The notes: a model not told the origin generated them from the sequence alone. 64,000 nt of DNA from Tetrapyrgos nigripes (GCA_013368315.1 JAACJM010000089.1:62001-126000), one strand, 5' to 3'. Shown: positions 1-10,476, counted from the first letter of the stretch. Program-made: numbers and translations.

Positions 1-1000
1 AACACAGGATGAACTTGAAAGAAGTCTTTGAGGAAGCGAAGGAATTGGAATGGTCTGGCATTTGGAAATTGAAGGGTTAGGCAGAAGGGGACCATGATAG
101 TCTTTGTTTTAAGATTGGTGATGTAATGGTACATCTTATTCTTTTTTCTTTATGCCTTTATCCCATCTTTTCATACCCGTTTCCAAGTATTCTTTGCTTT
201 TGCTGCTCTATTTCATTCATATATTGTATTTAAGCTAATACCACGTATCCTAGGCTTCGACATGCGAGGACGCTATGGTGAGTGTTTGATGTATGAGACA
301 TGGGTTCCGTGTCCGACCAAGCGGCGAAATGCTTGTCCTAATTGCTTATGCCTTTGCTCTGCTCAAGTAGAGGGGAGATTGTTTATGTATAGCCAAATGC
401 GGCGACCCCAAATGGAGCCGCCTGAGAGAGAGATTGAATTGAGATGATGTCAAAGTGCGATACAAAGTAACATACTGTACTCTAAGAATGGTCCGGCAGG
501 GAGACATTAAAAACCCTTCCAGCATGAAAACCACTTTTGGGAAAAAATCCGCATAGTAAGGGAAAAGTTACCACTGCTGGAAAAAAGAATACAAGACTGC
601 GAGATGCCAGAGGGTGGGAATGGGAGGGTAAACGAAAAAAGGCAGGAAGGAGTCCAAGGTTGGGGACCTTGGAACAAGTGAAGGATAAAGAGGATAGGCG
701 AGTATATAAATAGTGGATGGAAAAAAGGAGGTAAAGGAGGTCTGAGTTAGGATGAATTGTGGGAGGATCAAGTTCTCACTGGGATCGCCAGTTCATTGAA
801 ACATGACCAAGGAGACCTGACCTCCCTGACATAGTCAGATCATAGGTGTACAGGTAGGGCAGGTAGGACTTGAGCTTAGACTTGTGTAAATAATAATATC
901 TAAACACATTGAAATATGGAGTCACTCTGCATAGCGTCCAGGTTCCTATACCTTGATTCACTGTCATTATGGCCGTAATGACAGCTGGAATATAGGTCTT
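1..1000. other. stretch with no recognisable gene
   Basis: Only short overlapping ORFs are present and none shows a family motif. The sequence is AT-moderate with short purine-rich runs (about 600-740). I see no RNA gene or clear repeat here. Confidence 0.4.
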
Positions 1001-4000
1001 AGGACTAGCCATTCTGCTAGCTCTTTGGACACTTTGTCTGAATCGGGATCTCCTACAAAAAAAGCTCGTGTGTCATTTCCACTGGCATCATCTCCGCTTC
1101 AACCATCTCCTCACCACCTGTCTCCCCTGTCTCCTCCCAAACTCGCTCCAAGTCCAAGAGTGGTAACAAGACTGGCACAACGTCTACCTGATAACCTTGC
1201 TGCGCTTCATGATATATCACTTTTTTTGATTTCCATCCTCTTCTTTCCTCTTTACATTAATGGCCTTTTCACCCACATGGTTTGTAAGTAGTGACTTCAT
1301 CACTTCAATCATGTACTTGATGTCAAGGTTGTTGTTACACTCGATAACCACCCAAGTCACACAATACGAAAAAAGCCGGTTACAAGAGAGTAGATTGATC
1401 AAGAGAGATAGAGAGATAGAGAGAAAGAGAAAGTAAGCTGACTAGGCTCTACACTGCGTAGTAAAAGTACGGAGCGGAGACGAAGTGAACGAACTAAGGA
1501 ATAGGTTACAAGGATCACAGGTATATAAGTAAAATATGAACAGATGGGAAAGAGTAAGTAATAATAGATGGTATCATGTGGAAATGTCAAAGGCGAGAGA
1601 ATAATAAGTCAAATATGGATAGATGTAGTACTGGATCATACGGAGTGATTGACAGTGGGAATGTCCATGGAGATAGGGATCGGAGGGGATAAGAATGTGA
1701 GTCATAGATCTAGAGAGATGGTAACTATAGACGATGATGAGAAATGGTTGATGTTTATGGGGTTAGAGTGGGAAGTAGACAGTTAAGGGAAAAGAATAGA
1801 AAGGAAATGAATAGATGGGGAGTGATTCATGACATTACCCCCTCTTTAGGACGAGCTTTCACCGGAGCTCGGCAAGCTAGTCCTCCAGTGCTCTGCCCAT
1901 TGTTTGCGGAGTCGTCTGTCTACATCCCCCTGACTCGGCCAATATTTGTCCCAATCTATGGTGTAGTTCCCAATCTCCCATCTAGGGTCGTTCCAATCTA
2001 AGTTTCCCCACTCCGTTGTGTTGGTAGCCGTTCCCCACCCCCCTCCATTGTCGTCCATGTTCCATTGTACAACGTTGTCTGCCCCCCATATGCTGGCGTC
2101 TCCCCATCCTAGATTTCCTCTATGTTCTGCACGTAGCGATGTCCATTGTACCACACAACGGGCTTTATGTCCTCTGCCCAATCTGCACCGTCCTGGTCCA
2201 TCCTCTCCTCCCCATGTGCAGCGTTGACACCCGTTATGAGGTCCTGCGTGTTGTTTTGCCATTCGGCATCGACGTCCGGACCGGGTTCCGTAGGTGCAGC
2301 GTCCCCTGTTGGTTGGGAGCGTGTCGTTCGCGGTGGTGTCGATGGAGGAAGTGGTTGACATGGCTATGATAGAGGTGTAATATGAGGTGAGCAAGGTGAA
2401 ACTGGTAGGATGTGGTTGAGTTCTGTCCTTCTTCGTTGTGGAGAGGGGTCTTTTATACTTGTTTGTCTGTATGGAGGGAATTTTGAATGGACGGTCAAGT
2501 TACCCCCGAAGATGGTTTTGACAGTAAACGCCGTTAACGAGGAAATGCGATCGATGAGTGATGACAGAAGTCTGAGTTCGATTGCCGAGTGGGGTGTGAA
2601 GGCGGGCATAGGATACCCACGGTTCGTAACAGTGTTTCTCCTCGGAGTTGTGCTTTCGCTTGAAGCACACGGGTACTTCACCATATGTCTTCCATGGCGA
2701 TTCCTAATGAACACACCGTTGTTCCCAGGCGTATCAGGTTCTTGGGTCGATATGCATCTGGATGTTGTTGATGGAAGGTCTCAATCATCTCCTTCACCTT
2801 CGTCAATCCTGACGCTGGTTCCCATGAATTCTCCGAGTCAGCATAATCCAACCATTTGACAAGGTATTGTACTCCCCGTCGGTTTCTCGTTGGTTTTGAA
2901 TCTAGAATTGCTTCCACATTGTATTCGTTGTCTTCAGGTAGTAGCTCAGCAGCGGGTAGTTCACTCCGTGGGCTTCAGTCTCTTTGTATGGCAATAGGAG
3001 TGAGGCATGGAATACTGGGTGAATGCGCCAGCCATTCGGTAATTTGAGTCGATAATTGACTTCACTGATAACGTCAGTGATTTCGAATGGTCCGTGACGA
3101 CGATTTGCCAACTTAGCTTTCGGTCTCGTCGTTTTCAGATTCTTCCCGTCTAGCAACACTTTATCCCCAACCTTAAACTTCACCCCTTCGTTTCTGTAGT
3201 CCTTGTTTTGTTCTTTCATCAGTTCAGCCGCCGTCGCCAGACTTGCTTTTAGTTCTTCTCGAACTGCATCCAAGTTCTGGAGGCGTTCTTCGACTTTTGG
3301 TACGTGTGAGGTTGGATTGATGGAAGGGAATAGTCGGGGTAGAAATCCATGGAGTAATTCAAACGGCGATTTCCCAGTCGCTGAGTGAACCCGGGTATTA
3401 TGACAGAATTCGGCATACGGTAGGTATTTGACCCAATCGTCTTGACGATAGTTACAGAAGGTTCGAAGGTATTGTTCCAATTCTTGATTGAACCTCTCTG
3501 TTTCGCCGTCTGTCTGCGGATGATAAGCTGTACTGAGTGCCGAAGTGATACCTAACTTAGCGTAAATGCCTTTCATCACTTGGCTTGCGAATTGAGGTCT
3601 GTGGTCAGATATCATTTTATCCCATAAGCCATACCGCCGCCAAGTGTTGTCGAACAATAGGTCGATTGTTCCGTTGCTATCAATATCTTTTCTGCATGGG
3701 GAAATGACAACTGTTTTTGTTGAACGGTCGACCGTGACGTGAATTGCATTGAAGCCGTCACGTTCCCAAAGCCGAGGAATGACTGTATGTCTTTGACATT
3801 TCGTGGGGCTGGCCATTTAGTTACGCCTTCGACCTTGACCGGATCCATCGCCAATGTGTTATGTGACACGATGAGGCCGAGGAATTCTACTGAGTCGGTT
3901 TCGAAGGTGCATTTTTCCGGTTTAGCGTATAAGTCGTTATCATGGAGTCGTGCCAGTACTTGTTTTACCATGTATCGATGTTCTTCTAGTGATTCCGTGA

Positions 4001-7000
4001 ATATGAGAATATCGTCCATATAGATTACGACTTTTCCAGAGTCGATCAGGTCCTTGAATAGAGTGTTCATCATCGCTTGGAATGTGGCTGGAGAGTTCAT
4101 AAGACTGAAAAACATCACCGTTGGCTCGAAGAGACCGCGGTTGGTTTTGAACGCCGCTTTCCATTCATCTCCCTTCTTGATACGTACGTTGTTATATCCC
4201 CATCTAAGGTCGATTTTGGAAAATATTCGTGCCCCTTTGAGTTTGTCTACGAGTTCCAATATAAGCGGTAAAGGGTATTTATTCTTGACGGTCCCTTTAT
4301 TTAGGGCATGGTAATCCTGTACTGGTCGTAGTTTTCCGTCTTTCTTTTTTACAAAGAAGAAGGGACTTGCCATAGGAGACTTCGACGGTCTTATGTACCC
4401 TTTCTCTAAGTTTTCCTTGATGAATTCATCGAGCTCCTTTTGTTCATTTGGGGACAACGGATATGTTTTGCAAGGGCATGGTTCAAAGTCCGATTTTAAC
4501 TCGATAGCGTGATCCCATTCGCCACGTTTCGGTAGTCGTTCTGAGGTTTGTTTGTCAAAGACTCGTAGGAACTGATGATACTGCGAAGGAATCTTATCTT
4601 TAAGAGGTACATCGACCTGAACATTCTGAGCCGCCTCTGCGAGTTCTTGTGCTTTCGTAAAACCCGCATGGATGTTCAGACCCAGTGTCCCTGATGCTTC
4701 TTCATCGAATCTTTCCTCTTTCCCTAACAATTCTTCCATTACGTCCTGTTCCCACCGTTCTGGGATCGTATCTCTCCCGTAGTCATCTTCGGTAAAGATT
4801 GCCGTTTCTTCTGAATTTCGGTGGAAGGATCGAATAGGAATTTGAAGACGTCGCCCTGCAATTTTCGATTGGGCAATTGGTTTGAATCGTCCAACTGGTT
4901 CTATCCACCTGACTTGGTACTCCTTGTGATGGGTTCTTGGATCGATGACTGTGGGTTTCAAGGTTTTAGTCTTTAAGTGGAGAACGGGAGGTTTTGCTGT
5001 GATACATGTCTCTGGGCATCTAGTCATGTCTACCCGTGAGTCTGACCAGTCTATATCTGGATTATGTTCTTCCAACCAGTCGGTACTGAGGATTATATCG
5101 TGATCCCCAATGTCCGTTACATAGAATTCAGCCTGTTCTTCATGGTACGCCTTGTTGTCTCGAGAATAGATACGAAGATTTTGGATAGTGTATTCCCGTA
5201 CCCATCCCATGGTGTTTTCAGAGCCGTCAACATTTCGAACTGGGAACGGGTTTTTGATAGGAAGGAGGGTAAGTTGATTTCTTTGTGCGAATTGACTGTT
5301 AATGATTATGCCTTCTGCACCGCTGTCTATTAGAGCGTTTGCATCGATTTTTCTGCCAGTAATTTTGCCGATTAGTTCAGTTTTGAGTGTGATTGATGGT
5401 ATCTGTTTATTGCGAGTGATTGCTGACATTCTTATTTCTGAAGGAAAGGCTCGCTCACAAGAGGGGTATAACACACTATATCAATTGTTCTTTAACTGTC
5501 CGGTGTACTGTTTTACTCCTACTGACGACGTAGCAGAGGAGTGATTTAAAAATCCAATTTAGACATAATGTCCTTCAAATAGACGGTTGCTTGTTCCTTT
5601 TCTTCTCCTTCTAATCCTTTAACCCTGTTAACCATGTCGGAAATGTCCTTGATCGTATTCCTGGATGAGGATGCCTGAGCTACTGTTACTGGTGGTGGGG
5701 ATGCGGTTTCGGCTGTTCGAATAGCATGGGAGGGGAAGGTTCGGGAAGTGTTCTGAGATGACGTCCTCGGGAATGTTGGACATTCGTTGCTCATGTGTCC
5801 AGTTTGTCTACATGCGAAGCATGCTCCTGCTTTTCGGAGTCGGTCCCTTTCATCAGGTGTCAGTTTAGGTGGCAGATTGAAAGACGAGTTAGCACCTGAT
5901 CCCATGAGCGCATTGACACTTGCTACCATTCTCCCTTGAGACGGACCCGGACTACTCTTCGACGTTGAAGTAGTTTTCCAGCGTCCCTGTCTTTCTCGTT
6001 CCTTCAGCCACTCTAAATGAAGTTCCACAGCTCTTTCCCTATACTCGTCGAAGTCATCCCATTTCGGATACATTCTTCCAACTGCTTCTCAGAGTTTGGA
6101 TGGTAACCCGTCCTGATAGAATTCCAACAATGCTGCTTCTCCGAATTCGGACTCTTCTCCATATGTGTCGAAGATGCTGTTGTAGCTGCTGATATCCGTC
6201 CCCTTCATTCTGGCAAACTTGATCTTCGTCCTGGCCACATCTTCTGAGGCTAAAGGTTTGAAGTCCTTTTTGAATCTATCACGTATCTGTTTTAAAGTTA
6301 TCCATCTCCATTGGTTTGGTGTAGTTGCCAACTCCTCGTTTTCCTCATCTGCATCTCGTTCCGTCAATCTCTGTGTTGCCCAATCTCCTCCTTTCTCTCC
6401 CGTGAAGAATGACAGGAATAGTGAAACCTGACTTTCCTCAGTTGGGTATTTTCCTTTATTCATGCGTAGATAATTATTAAACTGGGCCAACCATCGTTTT
6501 GCCTCGCTACGTTCTCCGTTGAAGGGATCCGGTTTTCTCCCTTGTTCAGAAGTTCCGTTCGACCCGATAGGAGGTGTATCGGCCATTACTGAGTCGTTCG
6601 GGTCTGATGGGTTTGGAGAAGGAGGTGTAGGGGGGCGACGAGGGGCTACGGACGGTCCTTCGGCGGATGGAATGGTGGGCGAAGAAGGTGGGGAGGTGGG
6701 GTCGTTTGGTTCTGATGGGTTATTGGAAGGTGTTTCTGGTACTGGGTTGGGTTCGGAAGGTTGGTTGGTAGGTGTAGAGGTCCCTTGGCCTGATCTGGTT
6801 CTAGGTTTTCGATGTGCCTTTTGAATTGCAAGCTCTTGGAGCTGGGTTATAACGTGTAACCAATTCAGGAGTTCTACGTCAGTAAGTCGCTGAGTGTTGT
6901 ATCTGTTCAGGCAAGGTTGTGCACTACACGGAACCCAAGGGTCGTTGCTGTTTTCAGGGATATAGCAGGCGTCTTGGTTTGATGCGGGATGGAATATGTG

Positions 7001-8840
7001 TGGTCGGTTGGCACAACGGAGTTTCAGATCTGCAGATGCGGACCGTCGCTCAGTCATACACTGATTTTTATGAAAGGTAGTTGGGTCCTAGGATATAGGA
7101 AGATGCGAGGCCGTATTCGGGGGAAGGTGCTAATGGAGAGTAGTCGACGTGTTCTTTGAGGAATAAAGGTCCTTTAATCTGAACCACAGTTTCTCCTGTA
7201 TCGAAGTCCTCTTTTACTGTTATGTACGAGAATGTTGAGAGGACTACGTCACCTGAGATAAGTTTCCACACCCAACGTCTTGTGCAAATGAAGTGTCGGT
7301 CAAGACTCCAAGGATCCGTTCGTAGTTTTCTTCCGTGGGAGACCGTGTATTCGGAGTACAAAAGGTAACGGGGGAGGGGAAATGGAATCTGTTCGTAGTC
7401 ACGAGGGGTTTCAGGAGGTTCGATACGAATTCGGGGGCGTGGGGTAGACAGAGTGACAAAGGATTTTTTGGATTTCAATTACAGAACCGGTCGACCACCT
7501 TACTCAGGTTTAGCAAGTCTAGTATTACGTCTTGAGACTGTGTAGATGGGGGATGACCTCGTGTAACTGCTCCTTGAGTAGTTCACGCCTGCCAACCTGT
7601 GAGGCTCCTCACACAGGGTAGAGATGATGGGCTTTGGGGCACCGTAGGGGAGGGATGGGATAATAGGAAAGTCCAATACGATGGAAGGATTTGTGAGGTG
7701 GGTGTATGGGAGTTCGTTCAAGTGTCAAGGTTGTTGTTACACTCGATAACCACCCAAGTCACACAATACGAAAAAAGCCGGTTACAAGAGAGTAGATTGA
7801 TCAAGAGAGATAGAGAGATAGAGAGAAAGAGAAAGTAAGCTGACTAGGCTCTACACTGCGTAGTAAAAGTACGGAGCGGAGACGAAGTGAACGAACTAAG
7901 GAATAGGTTACAAGGATCACAGGTATATAAGTAAAATATGAACAGATGGGAAAGAGTAAGTAATAATAGATGGTATCATGTGGAAATGTCAAAGGCGAGA
8001 GAATAATAAGTCAAATATGGATAGATGTAGTACTGGATCATACGGAGTGATTGACAGTGGGAATGTCCATGGAGATAGGGATCGGAGGGGATAAGAATGT
8101 GAGTCATAGATCTAGAGAGATGGTAACTATAGACGATGATGAGAAATGGTTGATGTTTATGGGGTTAGAGTGGGAAGTAGACAGTTAAGGGAAAAGAATA
8201 GAAAGGAAATGAATAGGTGGGGAGCGATTCATGACACTTGACCTGTCTTTCAGGTTGAATTTGTGTATCCTTCATGATTTAGCTGATGTCAATCTGAACA
8301 TGTGGGGTGAAGCCCCTACCCATTGCACAGACATAGCAATGGCAATGACAGATGGATTGTCCAGGAAGGACATGGCATTGCGTCCACCTAGGTTCTGGTT
8401 TGATGTTCTGTTAGCTCTTGCCAGAACACTCAAGTGCTGCAAGATCAATGTGATGGTATGTTCCTATACAGATTGTCACTGCATAAATTAATGGTCATTT
8501 ATTCTCTCTTTTGTTAATGCAGGTATCCACTGTGACTGAGCGAGCCAAGAATGGTGGGCATTGTAGAGTAGTCAAAATAAAGTTTGAGGAGGAATTGGAG
8601 AGTTGGGGGCAAAGGCCAAGTGTACTATGGCCTTTGGGCATTCCTTGTTACATATCGTCCTGTAGACTTCAAACTGTTTCCTTTTCTTGTGTTGGCATAA
8701 AGCATAGTGATGAACCAGTGAGTTGTAGCAGGCTCTGCCACCCCGCAGGGGCTGGTGCTTCACCAGTTATTGTCTCAAATTCCTGCTATGATAGTAGTGG
8801 GTTTTGGGGTAAGTGGACGTTTTTCCGCACCAGAAATGAT
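1001..8840 (+). CDS. unidentified spliced gene split by the retroelement
   Basis: I do not recognise this gene. Left of the element, about 1001-1285 encodes a Ser/Pro-rich stretch (about residues 16-83 of an open frame that opens at 953). A good donor (GTAAGT) lies at 1286. Removing the retroelement and one target duplication joins this donor to a TTTCAG acceptor just right of the element (about 8251), giving an intron of about 49 bp, the normal size in this window. To the right, an open frame runs to 8455, a second intron (8456-8522, GTATGT...GCAG) follows, and the frame continues from 8523 to about 8810. The exon phases do not join perfectly across the first intron, so the left exon may be wrong or the gene decayed. 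The host gene may therefore carry a 6.9-kb intronic insertion. Confidence 0.25.
1316..1320. repeat. target-site duplication CTTGA, left copy
   Basis: CTTGA directly precedes the left LTR and the same 5 bp directly follow the right LTR at 8237-8241. Five bp is the usual duplication size for Ty3/Gypsy integrases. Confidence 0.93.
1321..1834 (-). repeat. 3' LTR (in element orientation)
   Basis: This 514-bp LTR starts TGTCA and ends TGACA. It matches 7723-8236 base for base except at two positions. It contains a TATA-like TATATA at 1522-1527 on the plus strand, read in the minus direction. Confidence 0.97.
1835..1849 (-). promoter_or_regulatory. polypurine tract
   Basis: In sense orientation the bases just before the 3' LTR read AAAGAGGGGGTAA. 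This purine run fits the plus-strand primer site of LTR elements. It overlaps the stop codon of the extra 3' ORF. Confidence 0.75.
1846..2361 (-). CDS. extra Cys/His-rich ORF of the retroelement
   Basis: This ORF of about 171 codons starts at an ATG at 2361 and ends at the polypurine tract. It is intact although gag and pol are broken. Near its N-terminus are two similar Cys-rich units: [13 protein letters not shown] followed by an H-x4-H tail, and RCTW...GRCR followed by H and C. They look like duplicated small zinc-binding modules. The C-terminal half is rich in Trp, Asn and Gly. I do not recognise the family. A role in nucleic-acid binding is inference only. Confidence 0.55.
   Translation of the reverse strand: MSTTSSIDTTANDTLPTNRGRCTYGTRSGRRCRMAKQHAGPHNGCQRCTWGGEDGPGRCRLGRGHKARCVVQWTSLRAEHRGNLGWGDASIWGADNVVQWNMDDNGGGWGTATNTTEWGNLDWNDPRWEIGNYTIDWDKYWPSQGDVDRRLRKQWAEHWRTSLPSSGESSS
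2364..2677 (-). other. retroelement spacer between chromodomain and 3' ORF
   Basis: An open frame crosses this stretch but shows no conserved motif and overlaps the chromodomain in another phase. I treat it as noncoding 3' sequence of the element. Confidence 0.35.
2678..3766 (-). pseudogene. pol: pol fragment: partial integrase core and chromodomain
   Basis: The sense frame from about 3766 to 2905 encodes the later part of a retroviral integrase core, including SDHRPQF (second catalytic Asp) and the [11 protein letters not shown] region with the catalytic Glu. The first catalytic Asp is deleted with the N-terminus. The C-terminal GPFEI and HPVFHASLL motifs of Ty3-type integr­ases follow. A one-base loss in a C run near 2953-2956 shifts the frame; the chromodomain (YLVKWLDY...SWEP) continues from about 2917 to 2678. 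Chromodomains tether these integrases to chromatin. Confidence 0.88.
3765..5480 (-). pseudogene. pol: pol fragment: aspartic protease and reverse transcriptase
   Basis: The frame opens at 5480, with the first in-frame ATG at 5429. The retropepsin active site DSGAEG lies about 35 codons after this ATG, and the RT catalytic motif YMDD lies near 4020. After the RT thumb/connection motif SFLGF the protein loses homology at about 3768. It then reads into integrase sequence out of frame, ending at 3612. RNase H and the integrase zinc-binding N-terminus, normally next, are absent. The gag stop (5546) and the pol frame do not overlap, so pol expression is unclear; reinitiation at 5429 is possible. 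Confidence 0.88.
5546..7057 (-). pseudogene. gag: gag polyprotein (capsid plus zinc knuckle), interrupted by one TGA
   Basis: The frame starts at an ATG at 7057 and runs in one phase to a TAA at 5546, broken only by a TGA at 6091-6089. A Pro/Ser-rich N-terminal half is followed by a retrotransposon gag capsid region (about residues 175-320, with the conserved W and Y residues of that fold). After the TGA comes a CCHC zinc knuckle (C-x2-C-x4-H-x4-C, near 5800). The TGA sits where a CGA arginine codon would be one C-to-T change away. It may be a point mutation or, less likely, a readthrough site. Pol lies in another frame about 65 bp downstream. Confidence 0.85.
7068..7478 (-). other. open leader ORF upstream of gag
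   Basis: A 136-codon open frame lies between the primer binding site and the gag ATG. It has no internal ATG and its open stretch begins at a TTG, so normal initiation is doubtful. It could be an N-terminal gag extension lost to a frame change just before the gag ATG at 7057, or simply leader sequence. I recognise no domain. Confidence 0.3.
7711..7720 (-). promoter_or_regulatory. primer binding site, self-priming type
   Basis: Two bases inside the 5' LTR the plus strand reads AGTTCGTTCA. In the sense RNA this is TGAACGAACT, which does not begin with TGG as a tRNA-primed site would. It is exactly complementary to a 10-nt stretch inside the LTR (sense strand 7897 down to 7888). This is the Tf1/sushi arrangement, in which the 5' end of the mRNA folds back as its own primer. 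Confidence 0.8.
7723..8236 (-). repeat. 5' LTR (in element orientation)
   Basis: This is the second 514-bp LTR, at a constant offset of 6402 bp from the first. Being 5' in element orientation it should drive transcription leftward. The predicted R region starts at 7897. Confidence 0.97.
7888..7929 (-). promoter_or_regulatory. LTR promoter: TATA box and inferred transcript start
   Basis: If the mRNA begins at the 10-nt self-primer, transcription starts at 7897 and proceeds leftward. A TATATA motif at 7924-7929 then lies about 27-32 bp upstream, the expected TATA spacing. The identical motif in the other LTR is at 1522-1527. Confidence 0.65.
8237..8241. repeat. target-site duplication CTTGA, right copy
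   Basis: This is the right-hand partner of the 5-bp duplication at 1316-1320. Confidence 0.93.
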
Positions 8841-10038
8841 TAAGCACACGGCAGCAATCAAGCCGCTTTTCACACTCTGACAGTCGTTTTTCCTTCCACT
8901 CAGCATCAAAACAGGTTGATGCTAAGGGGCGCCTTCATGGAGTTGGAGAATTTTTCCTGTCTTCTCCTCTCCTTCTATTGTTTCTCCTACTTGAAACCGG
9001 TACCCCTGTTTGAACTCACCGAGGGATTGTTGTTAAGTGATATGCAGCATATGAATGAGTCCTTTTGGTATGAGACACTCCTCTGTGTTGACACGGTCCT
9101 TCAAAACATAAGTGTTTGTCATTGGGTGGACCTGCTGCCACTTCTGATTGAGGTGTGTGTTCTTGGCCAGATAAGCCTGTTACCATCCATTAATTGCTGT
9201 CTACTTAGGTTTCCAGAAGGACAGAGCCCAATGGTAAAGGGTTGTGGACTAGATGTGTGCAGATTGATTTCTTAAGTCGCTTGCAGGCTGTGTGACGCAA
9301 ATGAATGAGTCTATGATGCGGATATATTTAAATTGAAGGCATGTACATAATTGAGAGTACTTGGCAAATCCTAGTTTTGCAGTGAATTTAAAGTAAAGGC
9401 ATGTACATAATCGAGAGTACTTGAGAAATTCCTTTTGGTGGATGTGTGGAGGGTGTGGACTTGGAGAGCCAGCTACCCACCGGCGTGTGGGTAGCGGGCT
9501 TTGCCGCCCCGCCGGCCCTTCCCCGGTTATACTTAGGGTTGTTGTATTTGGAATACCTTCCATATTTAGTGGAGCCCGAGAAATCTAGTGAAACACTGCC
9601 TCTTTCCAAATCTGTAGCAGAAAACCGTGGAGCATTTTCGCATTAATTTTTTGCACCATACCGAATAACGCTGGTATTTCGGATCATTTTTACCTGGAAA
9701 TATATACAGGTGTCCGGCATGTGAAAAATGGTTCAAGAAATGGCAACTCTTTCAGCTTGCAAGCCGGTGCAGATACCGTCCATATTTGCTCACCAAAAAC
9801 TAGGACAAATAATTGAGATTATTTAGAAATGCACTCCCCTCCCCCCCGCCGGGCCTCGTTATCATGCCGCGGAAAGCCATGGCCAACATTTCCCTTGTGG
9901 CAACAGATTGAAGAGAAAGAGTAGGGAAGATGGCCTGACGTGTATGAGACATTGAGCTTGACTACGGAGATACCGGAAAGGGCCTTGGCAAGCGGCATTA
10001 TAACGGCATGGCCCTTTCTCAGTCTGGCCTTTTAATTA
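8841..10038. other. gene-poor stretch with degenerate repeats
   Basis: A possible intron (donor about 8809, acceptor CACTCAG near 8906) might extend the split gene, but the following frame has no recognisable product. Two related GC-rich segments (about 8735-8780 and 9490-9530) share a rough GCC/CCCGC core and may be decayed copies of one repeat. Confidence 0.3.
9321..9440. repeat. imperfect 60-bp tandem duplication
   Basis: The core GGCATGTACATAAT-C/T-GAG starts at 9338 and again at 9398, exactly 60 bp apart. About two thirds of the 60 positions match between the two units. Confidence 0.7.
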
Positions 10039-10245
10039 CACCGCGGACGGCGATGCATATTTGGAGCTTGGAAAAATCTAAACTTAAATGATGGATTTTT
10101 GCTCGGCTCGGCATTCTCCATAGGGAATATCAGACTCAAATCAGTCCCATATGGAGTAGGCCCGGCGAGCAAAAGCTACTTTGAAAAATCAGTAATTTAA
10201 GTTTGTATTTTTCAATGCCCCAAATATGGTTCGCCGCCCGCGGTG
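10039..10245. mobile_element. palindromic PIF/Harbinger-type MITE
   Basis: The 207-bp unit folds on itself almost end to end. It begins CACCGCGG and ends with the reverse complement, CCGCGGTG. Its left half (ATATTTGG..., AAACTTAAAT, TTTTGCTCGG) recurs inverted in its right half. Both sides are flanked by TTA (10036-10038 and 10246-10248), the 3-bp duplication typical of PIF/Harbinger transposases. There is no ORF. Confidence 0.75.
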
Positions 10246-10422
10246 TTAGGGACTCGTTTTAGTCTGAGGCTTTCGCGTGTAGCTATGTAGTTTGGATATG
10301 TCGGGATGCGGTCTTTTTTTCACCCGAAGCCGATACCGGCGTTTGCCGTCACCCCATGTGTCTCCCTGACGATCGCTCTTGTCCTCACCGCGTCGATAAA
10401 ACTGAGTATACTATTCCTAATC

Positions 10423-10476
10423 AATGAAGGGCTTCGTTATTGCCACGCAAAGCGGTGGCTCACAAAGCCTTCATTA
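10423..10476. repeat. short imperfect hairpin
   Basis: AATGAAGGGCTT is followed by CCAC, then GGTGG and AAGCCTTCATT, which gives a compact stem-loop. Function is unknown. Confidence 0.45.

Larger units (their letters stand above)
1321..8236 (-). mobile_element. Ty3/Gypsy chromovirus LTR retrotransposon (internally deleted)
   Basis: This is a complete insertion with 514-bp LTRs, internal gag and pol remnants on the minus strand, and 5-bp target duplications CTTGA. Domain order in the sense direction is leader ORF, gag with zinc knuckle, protease, reverse transcriptase, partial integrase, chromodomain, then an extra Cys/His-rich ORF before the 3' LTR. The chromodomain and the self-priming geometry place it among Tf1/sushi-like chromoviruses. 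RNase H and the integrase N-terminus are missing, so it cannot be autonomous as it stands. Only two transitions separate the LTRs (1815/8217 and 1823/8225), so insertion is recent. Confidence 0.95.
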
